From Candidatus Gallionella acididurans (lineage in GTDB: Bacteria > Pseudomonadota > Gammaproteobacteria > Burkholderiales > Gallionellaceae): a DNA stretch of 64,000 bases. The position numbers and the translations under genes are program-made. Location of the stretch: NCBI GenBank assembly GCA_001577345.1, contig LSLI01000005.1:1-64000 (forward strand). Reading direction: 5' to 3'. A model generated the notes under the pieces. It was not told where the DNA came from and made no database searches. It worked only from the letters and a program-made list of their open reading frames with translations. Of this stretch, positions 37,981 to 48,456 are shown piece after piece; position 1 is the stretch's first letter; each line of letters begins with the position of its first letter.

Positions 37981-39657
37981 CTACCCATGTTCTTTGGCCC
38001 AGGAATCCTTGAGTGTCACGGTGCGGTTGAACACCAGCCTGCCGCCCGGCTGGTGGTCGCGGCGGTCGGCACAGAAATAGCCGAGGCGCTCGAACTGATA
38101 GCGCGTCTCCGGCACCGCATCCTTCACGCACGCTTCCACCCAGCCTTGCACTACCGTCAGCGAATCCGGATTCAGGTAGGTGGAAAAATCAACATCCTTG
38201 TCCGCATCCGGTTCCGGCACGGTGAACAACCGGTCATACAAACGGATCTCGGCGGGCATGGCGTGGGCACAGGACAGCCAGTGAATCACACCCTTCACCT
38301 TGCGCCCCGCCGGATTCTTGCCCAGCGTGTCCGGGTCTATCGAGCAGCGTAATTCGACCAGCTTTCCCGCGGCGTCCTTGATCACGCCGTCGCAACGCAG
38401 CACATAGCTGTAGCGCAGGCGCACTTCGCCGCCCACGGTCAGCCGCTGCCAGCCGTCCGGCGGATTTTCGCTGAAGTCTTCCGCCTCTATCCATATCTCC
38501 CTGCCGAACGGCACGATGCGCGCGCCGAATTCGGGATGCTGCGGATGGAAACCCGCCTCGCGCGATTCGGTCCGGCCCTCCACAAAATTGGTGACCACCA
38601 CTTTCAGAGGCCTGACTACCGCCATCACGCGCGGCACTTTGGCTTCAAGATCTTCGCGTATGGCCGACTCCAGCACGGCCATGTCCACGGTATTTTCGCT
38701 CTTCGAGATGCCGATGCGCCTGGCGAATTCGCGTATGCCATCGGGCGTGTAGCCGCGCCTGCGCATGCCGATGATGGTGGGCATGCGCGGGTCGTCCCAG
38801 CCGGACACATGCCCGTCGTTCACCAGTTGCAGCAGCTTGCGTTTGCTGGTGATGGTGTAGTGCAATTCCAGCCGCGAAAACTCGTACTGGCGCGGATGAC
38901 AGGGTATCGTGATGTTGTCCAGCACCCAGTCGTACAGCGGGCGGTGATCCTCGAATTCCAGCGTGCACAGCGAATGCGTGATGCCTTCCAGCGCGTCGGA
39001 AATGCAATGGGTGTAGTCGTACATCGGATAGATGCACCACGCATCGCCGGTGCGGATATGGTGGGCACGGCGTATGCGGTAGATCGCCGGATCGCGCATA
39101 TTGATGTTGCCGCTGGACATGTCTATTCTGGCGCGCAGCACGCGGCTGCCGTCGGCGAATTCGCCGGCGCGCATACGCGCAAACAGATCCAGGTTCTCCG
39201 CCGCGCTGCGCTCGCGATACGGGCTGTTCCTGCCCGATTGGGTCAGTGTGCCGCGATATTCGCGCATCTGCTCCGGCGTGAGATCATCGACGTAGGCCAA
39301 TCCCTTGTGTATCAGCTCGACCGCAAACTGGTAGAGCTGCTCGAAATAATCGGAGGCCCAGCGCACTTCTCCATCCCACTGAAAACCCAGCCAGCGCACA
39401 TCGTCCTGTATGGACAGCGCATACTCCTCGCTTTCCTTTTCCGGATTGGTGTCGTCGAAACGCAGGTTGCATTTGCCCCGGTAATCCTGCGCCAGACCAA
39501 AGTTCAGGCAGATGGATTTCGCGTGGCCGACATGCAGATAACCATTGGGTTCGGGCGGGAAGCGGGTAACGATGCCGCCATGCTTGCCGCCCGCCAGGTC
39601 GGCGTCGATGATGGAGCGTATGAAATTTGAAACTGCAGGTGGTGACATGCTGCTCAT
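37981..39657 (-). CDS. glnS: Glutaminyl-tRNA synthetase
   Basis: About 558 residues, class Ic synthetase. [19 protein letters not shown] carries the HIGH-type motif and TSKRKLLQL the KMSKS equivalent; the two beta-barrel anticodon domains follow. A longer frame begins at 39729, but the ATG at 39657 ([12 protein letters not shown]) has GGAAAA nine bases upstream and fits the family N-terminus. Direct charging of tRNA-Gln means this bacterium need not rely on the GatCAB route for Gln. Runs into cysS. Confidence 0.96.
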   Translation of the reverse strand: MSSMSPPAVSNFIRSIIDADLAGGKHGGIVTRFPPEPNGYLHVGHAKSICLNFGLAQDYRGKCNLRFDDTNPEKESEEYALSIQDDVRWLGFQWDGEVRWASDYFEQLYQFAVELIHKGLAYVDDLTPEQMREYRGTLTQSGRNSPYRERSAAENLDLFARMRAGEFADGSRVLRARIDMSSGNINMRDPAIYRIRRAHHIRTGDAWCIYPMYDYTHCISDALEGITHSLCTLEFEDHRPLYDWVLDNITIPCHPRQYEFSRLELHYTITSKRKLLQLVNDGHVSGWDDPRMPTIIGMRRRGYTPDGIREFARRIGISKSENTVDMAVLESAIREDLEAKVPRVMAVVRPLKVVVTNFVEGRTESREAGFHPQHPEFGARIVPFGREIWIEAEDFSENPPDGWQRLTVGGEVRLRYSYVLRCDGVIKDAAGKLVELRCSIDPDTLGKNPAGRKVKGVIHWLSCAHAMPAEIRLYDRLFTVPEPDADKDVDFSTYLNPDSLTVVQGWVEACVKDAVPETRYQFERLGYFCADRRDHQPGGRLVFNRTVTLKDSWAKEHG

Positions 39658-39893
39658 ACTGGATTTTTTCCGGTTTCTGTAGGATTGACGATATAAGCAG
39701 GGGATTTTACCCGAAAACGCCAATTCCAAAGAATGACATTAAGGCCTGTTGCCCTGTTTTCCACACTTTTAACGCATTCCCCACACACGCCCTCAATAGA
39801 CATAAACGATGAAAATGCCCGGGTTATTTGGTAGAATCCGCAGCCATCCCGACAAACTCGCGCGCAACTGGCGCCACATTCCGGAACTGTAAA

Positions 39894-40937
39894 ATGACGA
39901 TCCTGTTCAACCGTTTTAATCCTGCTTCCGCACTGCTCGCCGGAGCGCTGCTGTTATGCGTCAGCCTGGGCGCGCATGCGGATGACATTGAAGATGCGAA
40001 CAAGTTATTCAAGCAAGGGCATACCAACCAGGCTTTGGAGAAGGTCAACACCTATCTCGGCAACCACTCGAAGAGCGATCCGGAAAACGCGCAGGCGCGC
40101 TTCCTGAAGGGACTGATCTTTACCGAGCAGGCGAAAACCGCGGAAGCCATCAAAATATTCAAGTCGTTGACCGAGGACTACCCTGAATTGCCGGAACCTT
40201 TCAACAATCTTGCCGTGTTGTATGCCGGCCAGGGTCAATACGAAAAAGCCAGGCAGGAACTGGAAATGGCGATACGCACTCACCCCAGTTATGCGACCGC
40301 GCACGAAAATCTCGGCGATATCTATGCCAAGATGGCCAGCCAGGCATATGACCGCGCACTGAAATTGGACAGCAGCAACACCGCGACACAGACAAAACTT
40401 GCAATGATCCAGGAATTGTTTGCGGGCAGCCCGCAGGTCAAACAAACCGCCGCACCCAATACTCCGGCATCAAGCATAGCGGCAGTAAAAGCGCCCGCCT
40501 CCCAGACACCTGCCAGCGCTATACCAGTCCAAACCGCGCCAGCCGCCATGCTGCCCGAAAAAACTTCCAGCCTGCCCGAAAAAGCCCCCGGGAATGATGA
40601 AGCCAAAAAGGTGCAGGAAACCATCATGGCCTGGGCCGCAGCCTGGTCGTCCAAGGATGTGCCCGGATACCTGTCGTTCTATGCCCAGGATTTCAAAACT
40701 CCGGCAGGCGAAACCCGTGCTGCGTGGGAAGCCGCGCGCAAGGAGCGCATCAGCGCCCCGAAATTCATCCATGTGGACGTCAAAATCCAGACCATCAAGC
40801 TCATCGACAACAGCCATGCCTCCGTGAAGTTCCACCAGTCCTACCGGTCTAGCCAGCTCAAGTCTTCCAACACCAAAACCATGTTGCTGGAAAAATTTGG
40901 TGACAAGTGGCTGATCCAGGAAGACCTCTCGAAATAA
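39894..40937 (+). CDS. Periplasmic TPR protein with C-terminal NTF2-like domain
   Basis: 347 residues. Signal peptide (about 1-33, ending SLGAHA), TPR repeats (about 35-170, e.g. FNNLAVLYAGQGQYEKARQELEMAIRTHP), a proline/alanine-rich linker (about 185-235), then an NTF2/SnoaL-like domain (IMAWAAAWSSKDVPGYLSFYAQDF). The next gene's C-terminus has the same domain ([24 protein letters not shown]). Only three bases separate the two. It probably acts with that L,D-transpeptidase in the cell wall. A start at 39828 gives an improbable non-signal extension. Confidence 0.8.
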   Translation: MTILFNRFNPASALLAGALLLCVSLGAHADDIEDANKLFKQGHTNQALEKVNTYLGNHSKSDPENAQARFLKGLIFTEQAKTAEAIKIFKSLTEDYPELPEPFNNLAVLYAGQGQYEKARQELEMAIRTHPSYATAHENLGDIYAKMASQAYDRALKLDSSNTATQTKLAMIQELFAGSPQVKQTAAPNTPASSIAAVKAPASQTPASAIPVQTAPAAMLPEKTSSLPEKAPGNDEAKKVQETIMAWAAAWSSKDVPGYLSFYAQDFKTPAGETRAAWEAARKERISAPKFIHVDVKIQTIKLIDNSHASVKFHQSYRSSQLKSSNTKTMLLEKFGDKWLIQEDLSK

Positions 40938-40940
40938 GCC

Positions 40941-42110
40941 ATGCCGGCCCAGCCACTCCTCCCGTTTCTGCTGCTCAGCCTGCTGGTGTCAGGCGCGCGC
41001 GCAGAGCCCGTTTCGGCCAGCTCGGAAGCACAATTGGTGAAAAGCCTGCAAGCCATCAACGACAATCATCTCGATGTTGCGCTCAACGAAGTCGACAGCC
41101 TGTTGCGCGTCAATCCGAATTTCAAGCTGGCGCAACTGGTCAAGGGCGATTTGCTGATGGCCCATGCCGGGGCAATCGATGATATCGGCAGCGCGGCCAA
41201 TGCCCGTCCGGACGAGATAAAGGGTTTGCGCGATGAGGCACGGGCCCGTATGCAACGGGTCATGTCGCAGTCCGGCGAGAAGCTGGTGCCGCGGTTTTTG
41301 TGGCAAATGGATGCGCAACAGAAATACGCCCTGGTCGTGGACACCAGTCGTGCCACATTATTCGTTTATGAAAATGTGAATGGCGAACCGCGTTATGTCA
41401 CCGATTTCTATGTCACCATCGGCAAACTCGGCACCGAAAAACTTTCCTCAGGCGATCAGCGCACCCCTATCGGCGTGTACTTCGTAAAAGCGGAATTGCC
41501 AAAAAACAAGCTTGCGGATATCTATGGCGACGGCGCCTTCCCGCTGAACTACCCGAATGAATGGGATCGCAAAAACGGACACACCGGAGAAGGAATCTGG
41601 CTGCACGGAACCCCCAGGGACACGTATAGCCGCCCGCCGCGCGCCAGCAACGGCTGCGTGGCGCTGGCGAACGACGACCTGAACAGGCTGGCGCCCTATC
41701 TTCAGGTCGGCATCACGCCCGTCATCATCGCCAACCATATCGACTGGAGCACCGCGCAAGACCTGGGCGAGCGCAACCAGCTGGCGCAGGCCGTCGAGCA
41801 ATGGCGCAAAGACTGGGCCAGCCTGGACACGAATGGCTACCTCAAGCATTATTCGCGTGATTTCACCAGCGGCAACATGAATTTCGCCGCATGGGCGAGG
41901 CAAAAACAGCAGGTGAACAGCGCGAAATCCTGGGTCAAGGTGAGCCTTAGCAATATCAGCATGTTCACCTACCCGGAGCAGCCCGACCTGGTGGTGGTCG
42001 ATTTCCTGCAGGACTACAGCAGCAGCAACCTGTCCAACCGCATGAAGAAGCGCCAATACTGGATCAAACAGGGCAGCAGTTGGAAAATCATTTACGAAGG
42101 AGCCGCATAA
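40941..42110 (+). CDS. L,D-transpeptidase (YkuD) family protein
   Basis: 389 residues. Signal peptide (ending SGARA), a helical TPR-like segment, then the YkuD catalytic domain: [18 protein letters not shown], and the active-site [21 protein letters not shown] with His (about 221) and Cys (about 237). Such enzymes form 3-3 cross-links in peptidoglycan or attach proteins to it. An NTF2-like domain forms the C-terminus (about 275-389), as in YafK/ErfK-like betaproteobacterial proteins. One base separates it from the cyclophilin gene, which suggests a periplasmic operon. Confidence 0.9.
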   Translation: MPAQPLLPFLLLSLLVSGARAEPVSASSEAQLVKSLQAINDNHLDVALNEVDSLLRVNPNFKLAQLVKGDLLMAHAGAIDDIGSAANARPDEIKGLRDEARARMQRVMSQSGEKLVPRFLWQMDAQQKYALVVDTSRATLFVYENVNGEPRYVTDFYVTIGKLGTEKLSSGDQRTPIGVYFVKAELPKNKLADIYGDGAFPLNYPNEWDRKNGHTGEGIWLHGTPRDTYSRPPRASNGCVALANDDLNRLAPYLQVGITPVIIANHIDWSTAQDLGERNQLAQAVEQWRKDWASLDTNGYLKHYSRDFTSGNMNFAAWARQKQQVNSAKSWVKVSLSNISMFTYPEQPDLVVVDFLQDYSSSNLSNRMKKRQYWIKQGSSWKIIYEGAA

Positions 42111-42111
42111 C

Positions 42112-42675
42112 ATGAAACGACTTTTTACCGCATTGTTCGCACTGCTGCTGTGCTGCGCGATGCAATCCTCTCATTCTTTAACTCAGGGCAAGAAAACCAT
42201 GGTCAAACTGCACACCAACAAAGGCATCATCACTATCGAACTGAATGCCGACAAAGCGCCGGTCACCGTCAAGAACTTCCTTGACTATGTGAACAGCGGA
42301 TTTTACAACGGCACCGTCTTTCACCGTGTGATCGGCAACTTCATGATCCAGGGCGGCGGATTCGAACCGGGCATGAAGCAGAAAAAGACCAATCCTCCGA
42401 TCAAGAACGAGGCCGCAAACGGCTTGAAGAACGACATCTACACGATCGCGATGGCGCGCACCAGCGACCCGCAGTCCGCCACCGCGCAGTTCTTTATCAA
42501 CGTCAAGGACAATGGCTTCCTCGACTACCCCGGACAGGATGGCTGGGGCTACTGCGTGTTCGGCAAGGTTGTGGAGGGCAAGGAAGTGGTCGACGCGATC
42601 GCCAAGGTGAAGACCGGCAGCCAGGATGTGCCGCTGGAAGACGTCATCATCACCAAAGCGGAAGTAGTGAAGTAA
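42112..42675 (+). CDS. ppiB: Cyclophilin-type peptidyl-prolyl isomerase
   Basis: 187 residues from the ATG at 42112, which has AAGGAG upstream. An N-terminal signal-like stretch ([22 protein letters not shown]) precedes a complete cyclophilin domain: [36 protein letters not shown] and [13 protein letters not shown] second ATG at 42199 ([11 protein letters not shown]) would give a cytoplasmic 158-residue PpiB. The first start makes an exported PpiA-like enzyme. The neighbours upstream are periplasmic. Both products are possible. Confidence 0.92.
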   Translation: MKRLFTALFALLLCCAMQSSHSLTQGKKTMVKLHTNKGIITIELNADKAPVTVKNFLDYVNSGFYNGTVFHRVIGNFMIQGGGFEPGMKQKKTNPPIKNEAANGLKNDIYTIAMARTSDPQSATAQFFINVKDNGFLDYPGQDGWGYCVFGKVVEGKEVVDAIAKVKTGSQDVPLEDVIITKAEVVK

Positions 42676-42700
42676 TCCCACTCTCCCGAGCTATCGCGCT

Positions 42701-42726
42701 CCCCTCCCCCGCATGTGCGGGAGGGG
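42701..42726. terminator. GC-rich hairpin between ppiB and lpxH
   Basis: CCCCTCCC-C-CGCA pairs with TGCG-GGAGGGG around a two-base loop; followed by TTGGG rather than a T-run. It is a possible terminator or attenuator after ppiB, and of the common CCCTCCC...GGGAGGG repeat type. Confidence 0.5.
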
Positions 42727-42758
42727 TTGGGAAAGGGCACTTTTATTCCCCGCCGTAA

Positions 42759-43481
42759 ATGCCACACACACTGCTCATCTCCGACCTGCACCTCAGTGCC
42801 GACCACCCGCACAGCATCGCGGCGTTCCGGCGTTTCATCGCGTCGCTCGCGCCGCGCGCCGAAGCGCTCTACATCCTCGGCGACCTGTTTGAATATTGGG
42901 CCGGCGACGATGACATGCACGATCTTTTTCATGCCGGGGTGATCGGTGCGCTGCATGGACTTGCGGCGCACGGCACCCGAATCTATTTGATGCACGGCAA
43001 CCGCGACCTGCTGATGGGCGATGCGCTTGCACGGGCAGCAGGCGCAACCCTGCTCGGCGACCCGACCCCGCTTGACCTTTATGGCACACCGACGCTGCTC
43101 AGCCATGGCGACAAGCTATGCACCGATGATGTCGAATACCAGAAATTTCGCGCACAGGTACATGATGCGGAATTCCAGAAAAACTTTCTCGCCCAGCCGC
43201 TCGCGGCGCGCAAATCCTATATAGAACAGCTGCGCCGGCAAAGCACTTCAGCGAAGCAGACCAAGGATAGCGCGATCATGGACGTGAACGACGACGCCGT
43301 CGCCGCATTGCTGCGGGAACATCATTACCCGCGCCTGATCCACGGCCACACTCACCGCCCAAAACGGCACGAACACAACGTGGATGGACATCTTTGCGAA
43401 CGCTGGGTATTAAGCGACTGGGATCAGCAGGCAACGGCATTGCGCTGCGACGCGCAGGGGTGCCGCGCCGTCAGTTTTTGA
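42759..43481 (+). CDS. lpxH: UDP-2,3-diacylglucosamine diphosphatase
   Basis: 240 residues, metallophosphatase fold. ISDLHLS (Asp8, His10), GDLFEYWAGDDD, GNRD, SHGDKLC and GHTHRP give the metal-binding motifs. It makes lipid X in lipid A synthesis at the inner membrane. It is the last gene of the group and overlaps by 11 bases the convergent nuclease gene end. Confidence 0.95.
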   Translation: MPHTLLISDLHLSADHPHSIAAFRRFIASLAPRAEALYILGDLFEYWAGDDDMHDLFHAGVIGALHGLAAHGTRIYLMHGNRDLLMGDALARAAGATLLGDPTPLDLYGTPTLLSHGDKLCTDDVEYQKFRAQVHDAEFQKNFLAQPLAARKSYIEQLRRQSTSAKQTKDSAIMDVNDDAVAALLREHHYPRLIHGHTHRPKRHEHNVDGHLCERWVLSDWDQQATALRCDAQGCRAVSF

Positions 43482-44271
43482 TTTTCTCCCGCGGCGCGCA
43501 CAAACTCTCGCACGGCATGCCGTCACCGTTGCCGTCCAGCGACTTGACGCCGCACTCCAGAAAGTAATGTTTCGCTTCCTCGCACGAGATCATCTCCGAA
43601 CAACGCCGCTTTTTACCGCAGCCTCTATCAGCCCCAAGGGTTGTTGCCGATGAAGCGGGTACAACGACCGCGCCGGGCTGTGTCGCGGGATGCAATTTGC
43701 GCCATCTCCAGGGAGGCATCGGATCGTTCTGTGCCCACAAGCCGCGTGCGGCATGCCTGGCTTCATCCTGCAGCCCGATCAAGGCCTGGTTGCTGTGGTG
43801 CCTGGAATAAGCCCCCGCAGGGGGAACGGGTGCCGGACGGCTTTGCCGCCACCCTACCGCAGCCCATGCCATGCCGCGGCGAACCTGTTCGGCGTTCACA
43901 TCCAGTCCGTCCACGCTGAGCTTCGCGACCATGCGCCCGTACTGGTCCACGGCCTGACTGGCGACACTCACCCGCTTGCCCTTCACCATATCGGACAAGG
44001 AATTCCTGGAGTCAGCGCCGAAAGCCTGATCCTTCTCGGGTGCGTCTATCCCGGCCAGCCGGATCTTTACCAGCCCGCCCGAGCGCCGGATCAATACCGT
44101 GTCACCGTCCAGCACCACAATCACTCTGGCAGAGAATTCCCGTCCGGGGTCTGCCTGATGCTTCGCCAGGCCAGGCACAGAGTCTGGCGCGGGACGGGAG
44201 GGTTCAGCGAGGGCCGTTATGCTTGCGCTCAGCAGCGCAATACAAATCCATTGCGCGAAAAAACGGCTCAA
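43471..44271 (-). CDS. Secreted staphylococcal-nuclease-fold protein with Excalibur-type C-terminus
   Basis: About 266 residues. Signal peptide (SRFFAQWICIALLSASITALA), then a thermonuclease domain with VLDGDTVLIRRSG, IRLAGIDAPEKDQAFG and the catalytic arginine region GRMVAKLSV. The end (CEEAKHYFLECGVKSLDGNGDGMPCE) is an Excalibur calcium-type motif with paired cysteines. An ATG at 44301 is in frame, but a TTG at 44271 overlaps the pgpA stop, has AAGAG upstream and gives a normal signal peptide, so I prefer it. Last gene of the rib operon. Confidence 0.85.
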   Translation of the reverse strand: MSRFFAQWICIALLSASITALAEPSRPAPDSVPGLAKHQADPGREFSARVIVVLDGDTVLIRRSGGLVKIRLAGIDAPEKDQAFGADSRNSLSDMVKGKRVSVASQAVDQYGRMVAKLSVDGLDVNAEQVRRGMAWAAVGWRQSRPAPVPPAGAYSRHHSNQALIGLQDEARHAARGLWAQNDPMPPWRWRKLHPATQPGAVVVPASSATTLGADRGCGKKRRCSEMISCEEAKHYFLECGVKSLDGNGDGMPCESLCAPREKIKN

Positions 44272-44783
44272 ATCAGCGCACTCTTGAGCAGGGCGATGCA
44301 CATCAGGGCATAACCGGCAGCAAGCAGGTCGTCAAACATGACGCCCAGTCCGCCATGCCAGTTGCTGTCGAAGTATCGTATTGGCGGCGGCTTGAGGATA
44401 TCGAAGAAACGGAACAGCACAAAGGCCAGCAGCGCCCAATACCAGCCGGGCGGCGTGAAAAACAATACCAGCAGCATTGCCACGATCTCGTCCCAGACTA
44501 TGCCGCCATAATCCGCCACGCCCAATTTTTTTCCGGTGTAACCGCACACCCATACACCAAAGGCAAAAGCCAGAACCAATGCCAGCATGAACTGCCGGTT
44601 CGACAGGACAGGTGCGGTCAGCCAATACAGCGGAAATGCCGCCAGCGTGCCGAACGTGCCCGGCGCCTTGCGGGCCAGACCGCTGCCAAAACCGAATGAC
44701 ACAAAGTGCGCGGGATGACTGAACAAAAATCGCCAACCGGGCTTGACCAGCAGCTCACCGGACAACTCATCTGAAATGTTCAT
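44268..44783 (-). CDS. pgpA: Phosphatidylglycerophosphatase A
   Basis: 171 residues. PgpA pattern: FGFGSGLARKAPGTFGTLAAFPLYW, DYGGIVWDEIVAM, FFDILKPPPIRYFD and GGLGVMFDDLLAAGYA, with the acidic and Asp-rich catalytic residues, and about four membrane helices. It removes phosphate from phosphatidylglycerophosphate at the inner membrane. The ATG at 44783 lies inside the end of thiL (17-base overlap), as is usual for thiL-pgpA; longer in-frame starts exist but overlap more. Confidence 0.93.
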   Translation of the reverse strand: MNISDELSGELLVKPGWRFLFSHPAHFVSFGFGSGLARKAPGTFGTLAAFPLYWLTAPVLSNRQFMLALVLAFAFGVWVCGYTGKKLGVADYGGIVWDEIVAMLLVLFFTPPGWYWALLAFVLFRFFDILKPPPIRYFDSNWHGGLGVMFDDLLAAGYALMCIALLKSALI

Positions 44784-45735
44784 AACCTGCCCTTTCAAGC
44801 TTGAGTGGATTTCCCGCCGCATCGAACACGATGCATCCCTGCCGCGCAACGATAGTTCCGATGTTCGTCAACGGCAGTTTCAGTTTGGCTGCGATGCCCG
44901 ATACTTCGGCATGGCGCGCGGGGTGCGCGGTAAAACATAATTCATAATCATCACCCCCGGCCAGCACACATTGGATGCCCGTCTGCTGCCCGAGATATCC
45001 GGCCACCGGCCGGGAGGCCGGCAGTTTCACAAGGTCAATCTGCGCACCCATTCGCGATGCTTCGAGTATATGCCCGAGGTCGGCGAGCAAGCCGTCGGAA
45101 ATATCGATCGCGCTGGAGGCAATGCCGCGCAAGGCCAACCCAAGTTCGACACGCGGCTGGGGGCGATGCAAAGCCTGCGCGCAGATATCCAGATCGGATT
45201 CCGACAACGCGATGCGCCCCTGCAGATGCGCCAGGGCCAGGGCCGCGTCTCCCAAATACCCCGACACCCATATTTCATCACCAGCCTGCGCCCCGCTGCG
45301 CAGCAAAGCTCCGCCCTGCGGAACCTCGCCCATGATGGTCACGCACAGGTTGAGCGGGCCGCGCGTGGTATCGCCGCCCACCAGTTCCACCCCGTAGCGC
45401 TGCGCCAATGAAAAGAAACCCGCGCTGAATTTTTCCAGCCACGCATCATCCGCCCCTGCATTATTTACACTGGGCAGTGCGATCGCCAGTGTCGCCCAGC
45501 GCGGTTGCGCGCCCATCGCGGCCATGTCCGAAAGATTGACTGCCAGCGTCTTGTGTCCCAGCAAAAACGGCTCGGCATCAGGGAAGAAATGCGTTCCGCT
45601 TACCAGCATGTCGCTGGATACCGCCAGCACACTGCCTGCGCTTGCCCGCAGCAGCGCAGCATCGTCGCCCACGCCGAGCAATGCCCCGGGTGTGGCACGC
45701 GTAAAGTAGCGCCGGATCAGATCGAATTCAGTCAT
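44767..45735 (-). CDS. thiL: Thiamine-monophosphate kinase
   Basis: 322 residues, AIR synthase-like fold. GVGDDAALLR and VSSDMLVSGTHF near the N-terminus, and VGGDTTRGPLNLCVTIMG and the DISDGLLADLGH motif in the middle, match ThiL. It phosphorylates ThMP to thiamine diphosphate. It lies between nusB (91-base gap) and pgpA, the usual order. Confidence 0.96.
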   Translation of the reverse strand: MTEFDLIRRYFTRATPGALLGVGDDAALLRASAGSVLAVSSDMLVSGTHFFPDAEPFLLGHKTLAVNLSDMAAMGAQPRWATLAIALPSVNNAGADDAWLEKFSAGFFSLAQRYGVELVGGDTTRGPLNLCVTIMGEVPQGGALLRSGAQAGDEIWVSGYLGDAALALAHLQGRIALSESDLDICAQALHRPQPRVELGLALRGIASSAIDISDGLLADLGHILEASRMGAQIDLVKLPASRPVAGYLGQQTGIQCVLAGGDDYELCFTAHPARHAEVSGIAAKLKLPLTNIGTIVARQGCIVFDAAGNPLKLERAGYEHFR

Positions 45736-45826
45736 GCGGAAATATCCGTGTTTGGGGTGCGCTGGCTTGTCGCCGCTTTATCCAAAGCGCAGACACGTCT
45801 GCGCACCGAAAAAATTCAGGAACCTC

Positions 45827-46306
45827 TCATGCTTTGCCATGAACAGCAAATTCCAGGGCGCGCAATTGCGGAGCGAGCTTGTCGAGCACGCCGTTGACAA
45901 ATTTATGTCCGTCGGTCCCGCCAAAAGTCTTGGCCAATTCGACAGCTTCATTGATGACCACCTTGTAGGGCACTTCAACCTGCCGGGATAATTCAAACGC
46001 GCCCAGCAGCAATACCGCGAATTCCACCGGGCTCAGTTCCTCCAGCGGCCGGTCGATGTGCTGGGCGAGCAGCTCCTCCAATTCGGCGTGCAGGGTTAAT
46101 GATCCACGCAATAATCTGGAAAACAGCTCCTTGTCGTAACGGCCCAGATTTTTTTCGGCATGGATCTGTTTTTCAATTTTCGCCTCGTCACCCGCAGTGA
46201 CGCGCCATTGGTAGATACCCTGCAGGGCAAGTTCGCGTGCCCGGTGGCGCGGACTCTTGTTCGGGGATTTTCTGCCTTCCCCCGCACTGGTCTCCTTATC
46301 GCTCAT
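45827..46306 (-). CDS. nusB: Transcription antitermination factor NusB
   Basis: 159 residues. A basic N-terminus then [16 protein letters not shown] and later [56 protein letters not shown], the NusB fold. It works with NusE (S10) at boxA in rRNA antitermination. Its start overlaps the ribH stop by four bases (ATGA). Confidence 0.96.
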   Translation of the reverse strand: MSDKETSAGEGRKSPNKSPRHRARELALQGIYQWRVTAGDEAKIEKQIHAEKNLGRYDKELFSRLLRGSLTLHAELEELLAQHIDRPLEELSPVEFAVLLLGAFELSRQVEVPYKVVINEAVELAKTFGGTDGHKFVNGVLDKLAPQLRALEFAVHGKA

Positions 46307-46755
46307 GCCAGTCCCCGCAGCAGGTTGGCCATCTCGATCGCCACCAGCGCGGCTTCGCCACCTTTGGCGTGCATGCGCGCAATTGCCTGCTCGTCAGTGT
46401 CAGTGGTCAGTATCGCGTTGGCGATCGGCACTCCGGTATGCAGTTGCACTTCACCCACACAGCGCGCGGATTCGTTTGCCACTATCTCAAAATGATAAGT
46501 ATCACCGCGTATCACCGCGCCCAGCGCGATGAGTGCGTCGAACCTGCCGCTCATTGCCATGCGCTGCAACACCAGGGGAATTTCCAGCGCGCCGGGCACT
46601 GTCGCTAGCGTGATATTGTCTTCGCGCACGCCTTGTTGCACCAGTTGCGCCCGGCACGCGCCCAGCAGGCCTTCGCACACTTCGGTGTTGAAACGGCTCT
46701 GCACAATGCCGACGCGCAGGTCGCGGCCCGCGAGATCTTGCCCCATCTCCCTCAT
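46303..46755 (-). CDS. ribH: 6,7-dimethyl-8-ribityllumazine synthase
   Basis: 150 residues. [51 protein letters not shown] and [13 protein letters not shown] are family signatures; the catalytic His is in TYHFE. It joins the RibA and RibB products into lumazine in a 60-subunit shell. Overlaps both ribBA and nusB by four bases. Confidence 0.97.
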   Translation of the reverse strand: MREMGQDLAGRDLRVGIVQSRFNTEVCEGLLGACRAQLVQQGVREDNITLATVPGALEIPLVLQRMAMSGRFDALIALGAVIRGDTYHFEIVANESARCVGEVQLHTGVPIANAILTTDTDEQAIARMHAKGGEAALVAIEMANLLRGLA

Positions 46756-47864
46756 TGATTCACTCCTTGGTTTTTGTGGCTGGCATATCCAACCACTTCC
46801 AGACCGAAACCGGTCATGCTCGGCATCTTTTGCGGCGTGGCCAGCAAACGCATCTTGCCGACATTCAGGTCGCGCAATATCTGCGCGCCGATACCGTAAC
46901 TGCGCGGGTCCCAGTGTGCGGTGTGCTGGCCGCCAATCGCCGGAACGGTGCGGGCGCGCAAATCCTGCGGACTCTCGCCGCGATGCAGCAGCACCAGCAC
47001 GCCGGCCGCCGACTGTCCGATCCTGTCCATGGCCTGATTCACGCTGATCGAATGCGCATGGTCGGTTTGCTCGAGAAAATCCATCACCGAAAGCGGTTCG
47101 TGCACGCGCACCACGGTTTCGGCATCCCGGCTGATCTCGCCCTTCACCAGTGCAAGATGGGTAAATTGGGTGGTCTTGTCCACGTAGGTCACCAGGTCGA
47201 ACTCGCCGTACGCGGTCTGCACCTTGCGCCGCGCCACGCGCTCGACCAGCTTCTCGTTCTGGCTGCGGTGCTCAATCAGGTCGGCAATTGTGCCTATCTT
47301 CAGCCCGTGCTGTTTGGCATACACGATCAGGTCTGGCAGGCGCGCCATCTCCCCGTCGTCCTTGAGAATTTCGCAGATCACCGCGGCGGGCGCCAGGCCG
47401 GCCAACTGGGCCAGATCGCAACCCGCCTCGGTGTGTCCGGCGCGCACCAGCACGCCGCCGTTCTGCGCGCGCAGCGGAAAGATATGGCCAGGCTGCACGA
47501 TGTCGGAAGGCTTGGCATTCCTGCCGGCCGCGACCTGGATGGTGCGCGCACGGTCTGTCGCCGAGATGCCCGTGGTCACACCGCTTGCTGCCTCGATCGA
47601 AAGCGTGAAGTTGGTCGCCAGCGGCAAACCGTTTTCGCGCACCATCAGCGGCAGATCGATCTGCTTGCAATGCGCCTCGGTCAGCGTCAGGCAGATCAGC
47701 CCGCGGCCATGCGTGGCCATGAAGTTGATCTTTTCCGCGGTGACGAATTCGGCGGCGAACACCAGGTCGCCCTCGTTCTCGCGGTCTTCTTCATCGATCA
47801 GTATGACCATGCGCCCGGCGCGTATCTCTTCGATGATCTCATTTACGGGTGATATTCCAGTCAT
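46752..47864 (-). CDS. ribBA: DHBP synthase with degenerate GTP cyclohydrolase II-like C-terminus (RibB-RibX type)
   Basis: 370 residues. Residues 1-200 are an intact 3,4-dihydroxy-2-butanone 4-phosphate synthase ([58 protein letters not shown]). The C-terminal half aligns with GTP cyclohydrolase II but shows [15 protein letters not shown] where the zinc-cysteine 'HSECLTGD...CDCG' should be, so I see no zinc ligands. It is therefore probably active only as RibB, with RibA elsewhere. Overlaps its neighbours by four bases. Confidence 0.9.
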   Translation of the reverse strand: MTGISPVNEIIEEIRAGRMVILIDEEDRENEGDLVFAAEFVTAEKINFMATHGRGLICLTLTEAHCKQIDLPLMVRENGLPLATNFTLSIEAASGVTTGISATDRARTIQVAAGRNAKPSDIVQPGHIFPLRAQNGGVLVRAGHTEAGCDLAQLAGLAPAAVICEILKDDGEMARLPDLIVYAKQHGLKIGTIADLIEHRSQNEKLVERVARRKVQTAYGEFDLVTYVDKTTQFTHLALVKGEISRDAETVVRVHEPLSVMDFLEQTDHAHSISVNQAMDRIGQSAAGVLVLLHRGESPQDLRARTVPAIGGQHTAHWDPRSYGIGAQILRDLNVGKMRLLATPQKMPSMTGFGLEVVGYASHKNQGVNQ

Positions 47865-48454
47865 TGGGTTCCTTGCATCATTCGTTCCACATAGCGCGCG
47901 ATCATATCTACTTCGAGATTGACGTGGCTGCCCGCGCGCAAATTTTTCAGGTTGGTCATCGACAGCGTGTGCGGGATCAGGTTCAAGCTGAATTCATTTC
48001 CGCTCACCTGGTTGACAGTCAGGCTGACGCCGTTGATCGTGATCGAGCCTTTTACCGCGATGTACTTCGCCAACGCCTGCGGGGCGCGCACCGACAGTTT
48101 CCAGCTTTCGCCAAGATCGGTGAATGCCACGACTTCGCCCACCCCATCTACGTGGCCGCTGACCATGTGCCCACCCAGCCTGTCGGCTAGACGCAGCGCT
48201 TTTTCCAGATTCACCGGGGCTCCCGGCGCATCAAGACCCTCAGTGCAATTCAGCGTCTCGCGCGACACATCAATGGAGAAATGCCTGCCATCGATTTTAA
48301 CGACGGTCAGGCACACGCCATTCACCGCGATGCTGTCGCCGGGCTGCACATCGTCAAGACCCAGCGTGCTGGTCGCGATCTCCAGGCGCAGCCCGCCGTC
48401 GCGGTCGCTCGCCTGTTTGATGCTGCCTATATCGGCGATGATTCCACTAAACAT
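47861..48454 (-). CDS. ribE: Riboflavin synthase alpha subunit
   Basis: 197 residues made of two lumazine-binding repeats: MFSGIIADIG...GDSIAVNGVCLTV and HMVSGHVDGVGEV...KGSITINGVSLTVNQV. It dismutates lumazine to riboflavin. Its AGAGGT ribosome site lies in the inner edge of an inverted-repeat element (48457-48600). Overlaps ribBA by four bases. Confidence 0.96.
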   Translation of the reverse strand: MFSGIIADIGSIKQASDRDGGLRLEIATSTLGLDDVQPGDSIAVNGVCLTVVKIDGRHFSIDVSRETLNCTEGLDAPGAPVNLEKALRLADRLGGHMVSGHVDGVGEVVAFTDLGESWKLSVRAPQALAKYIAVKGSITINGVSLTVNQVSGNEFSLNLIPHTLSMTNLKNLRAGSHVNLEVDMIARYVERMMQGTQ

Positions 48455-48456
48455 TC

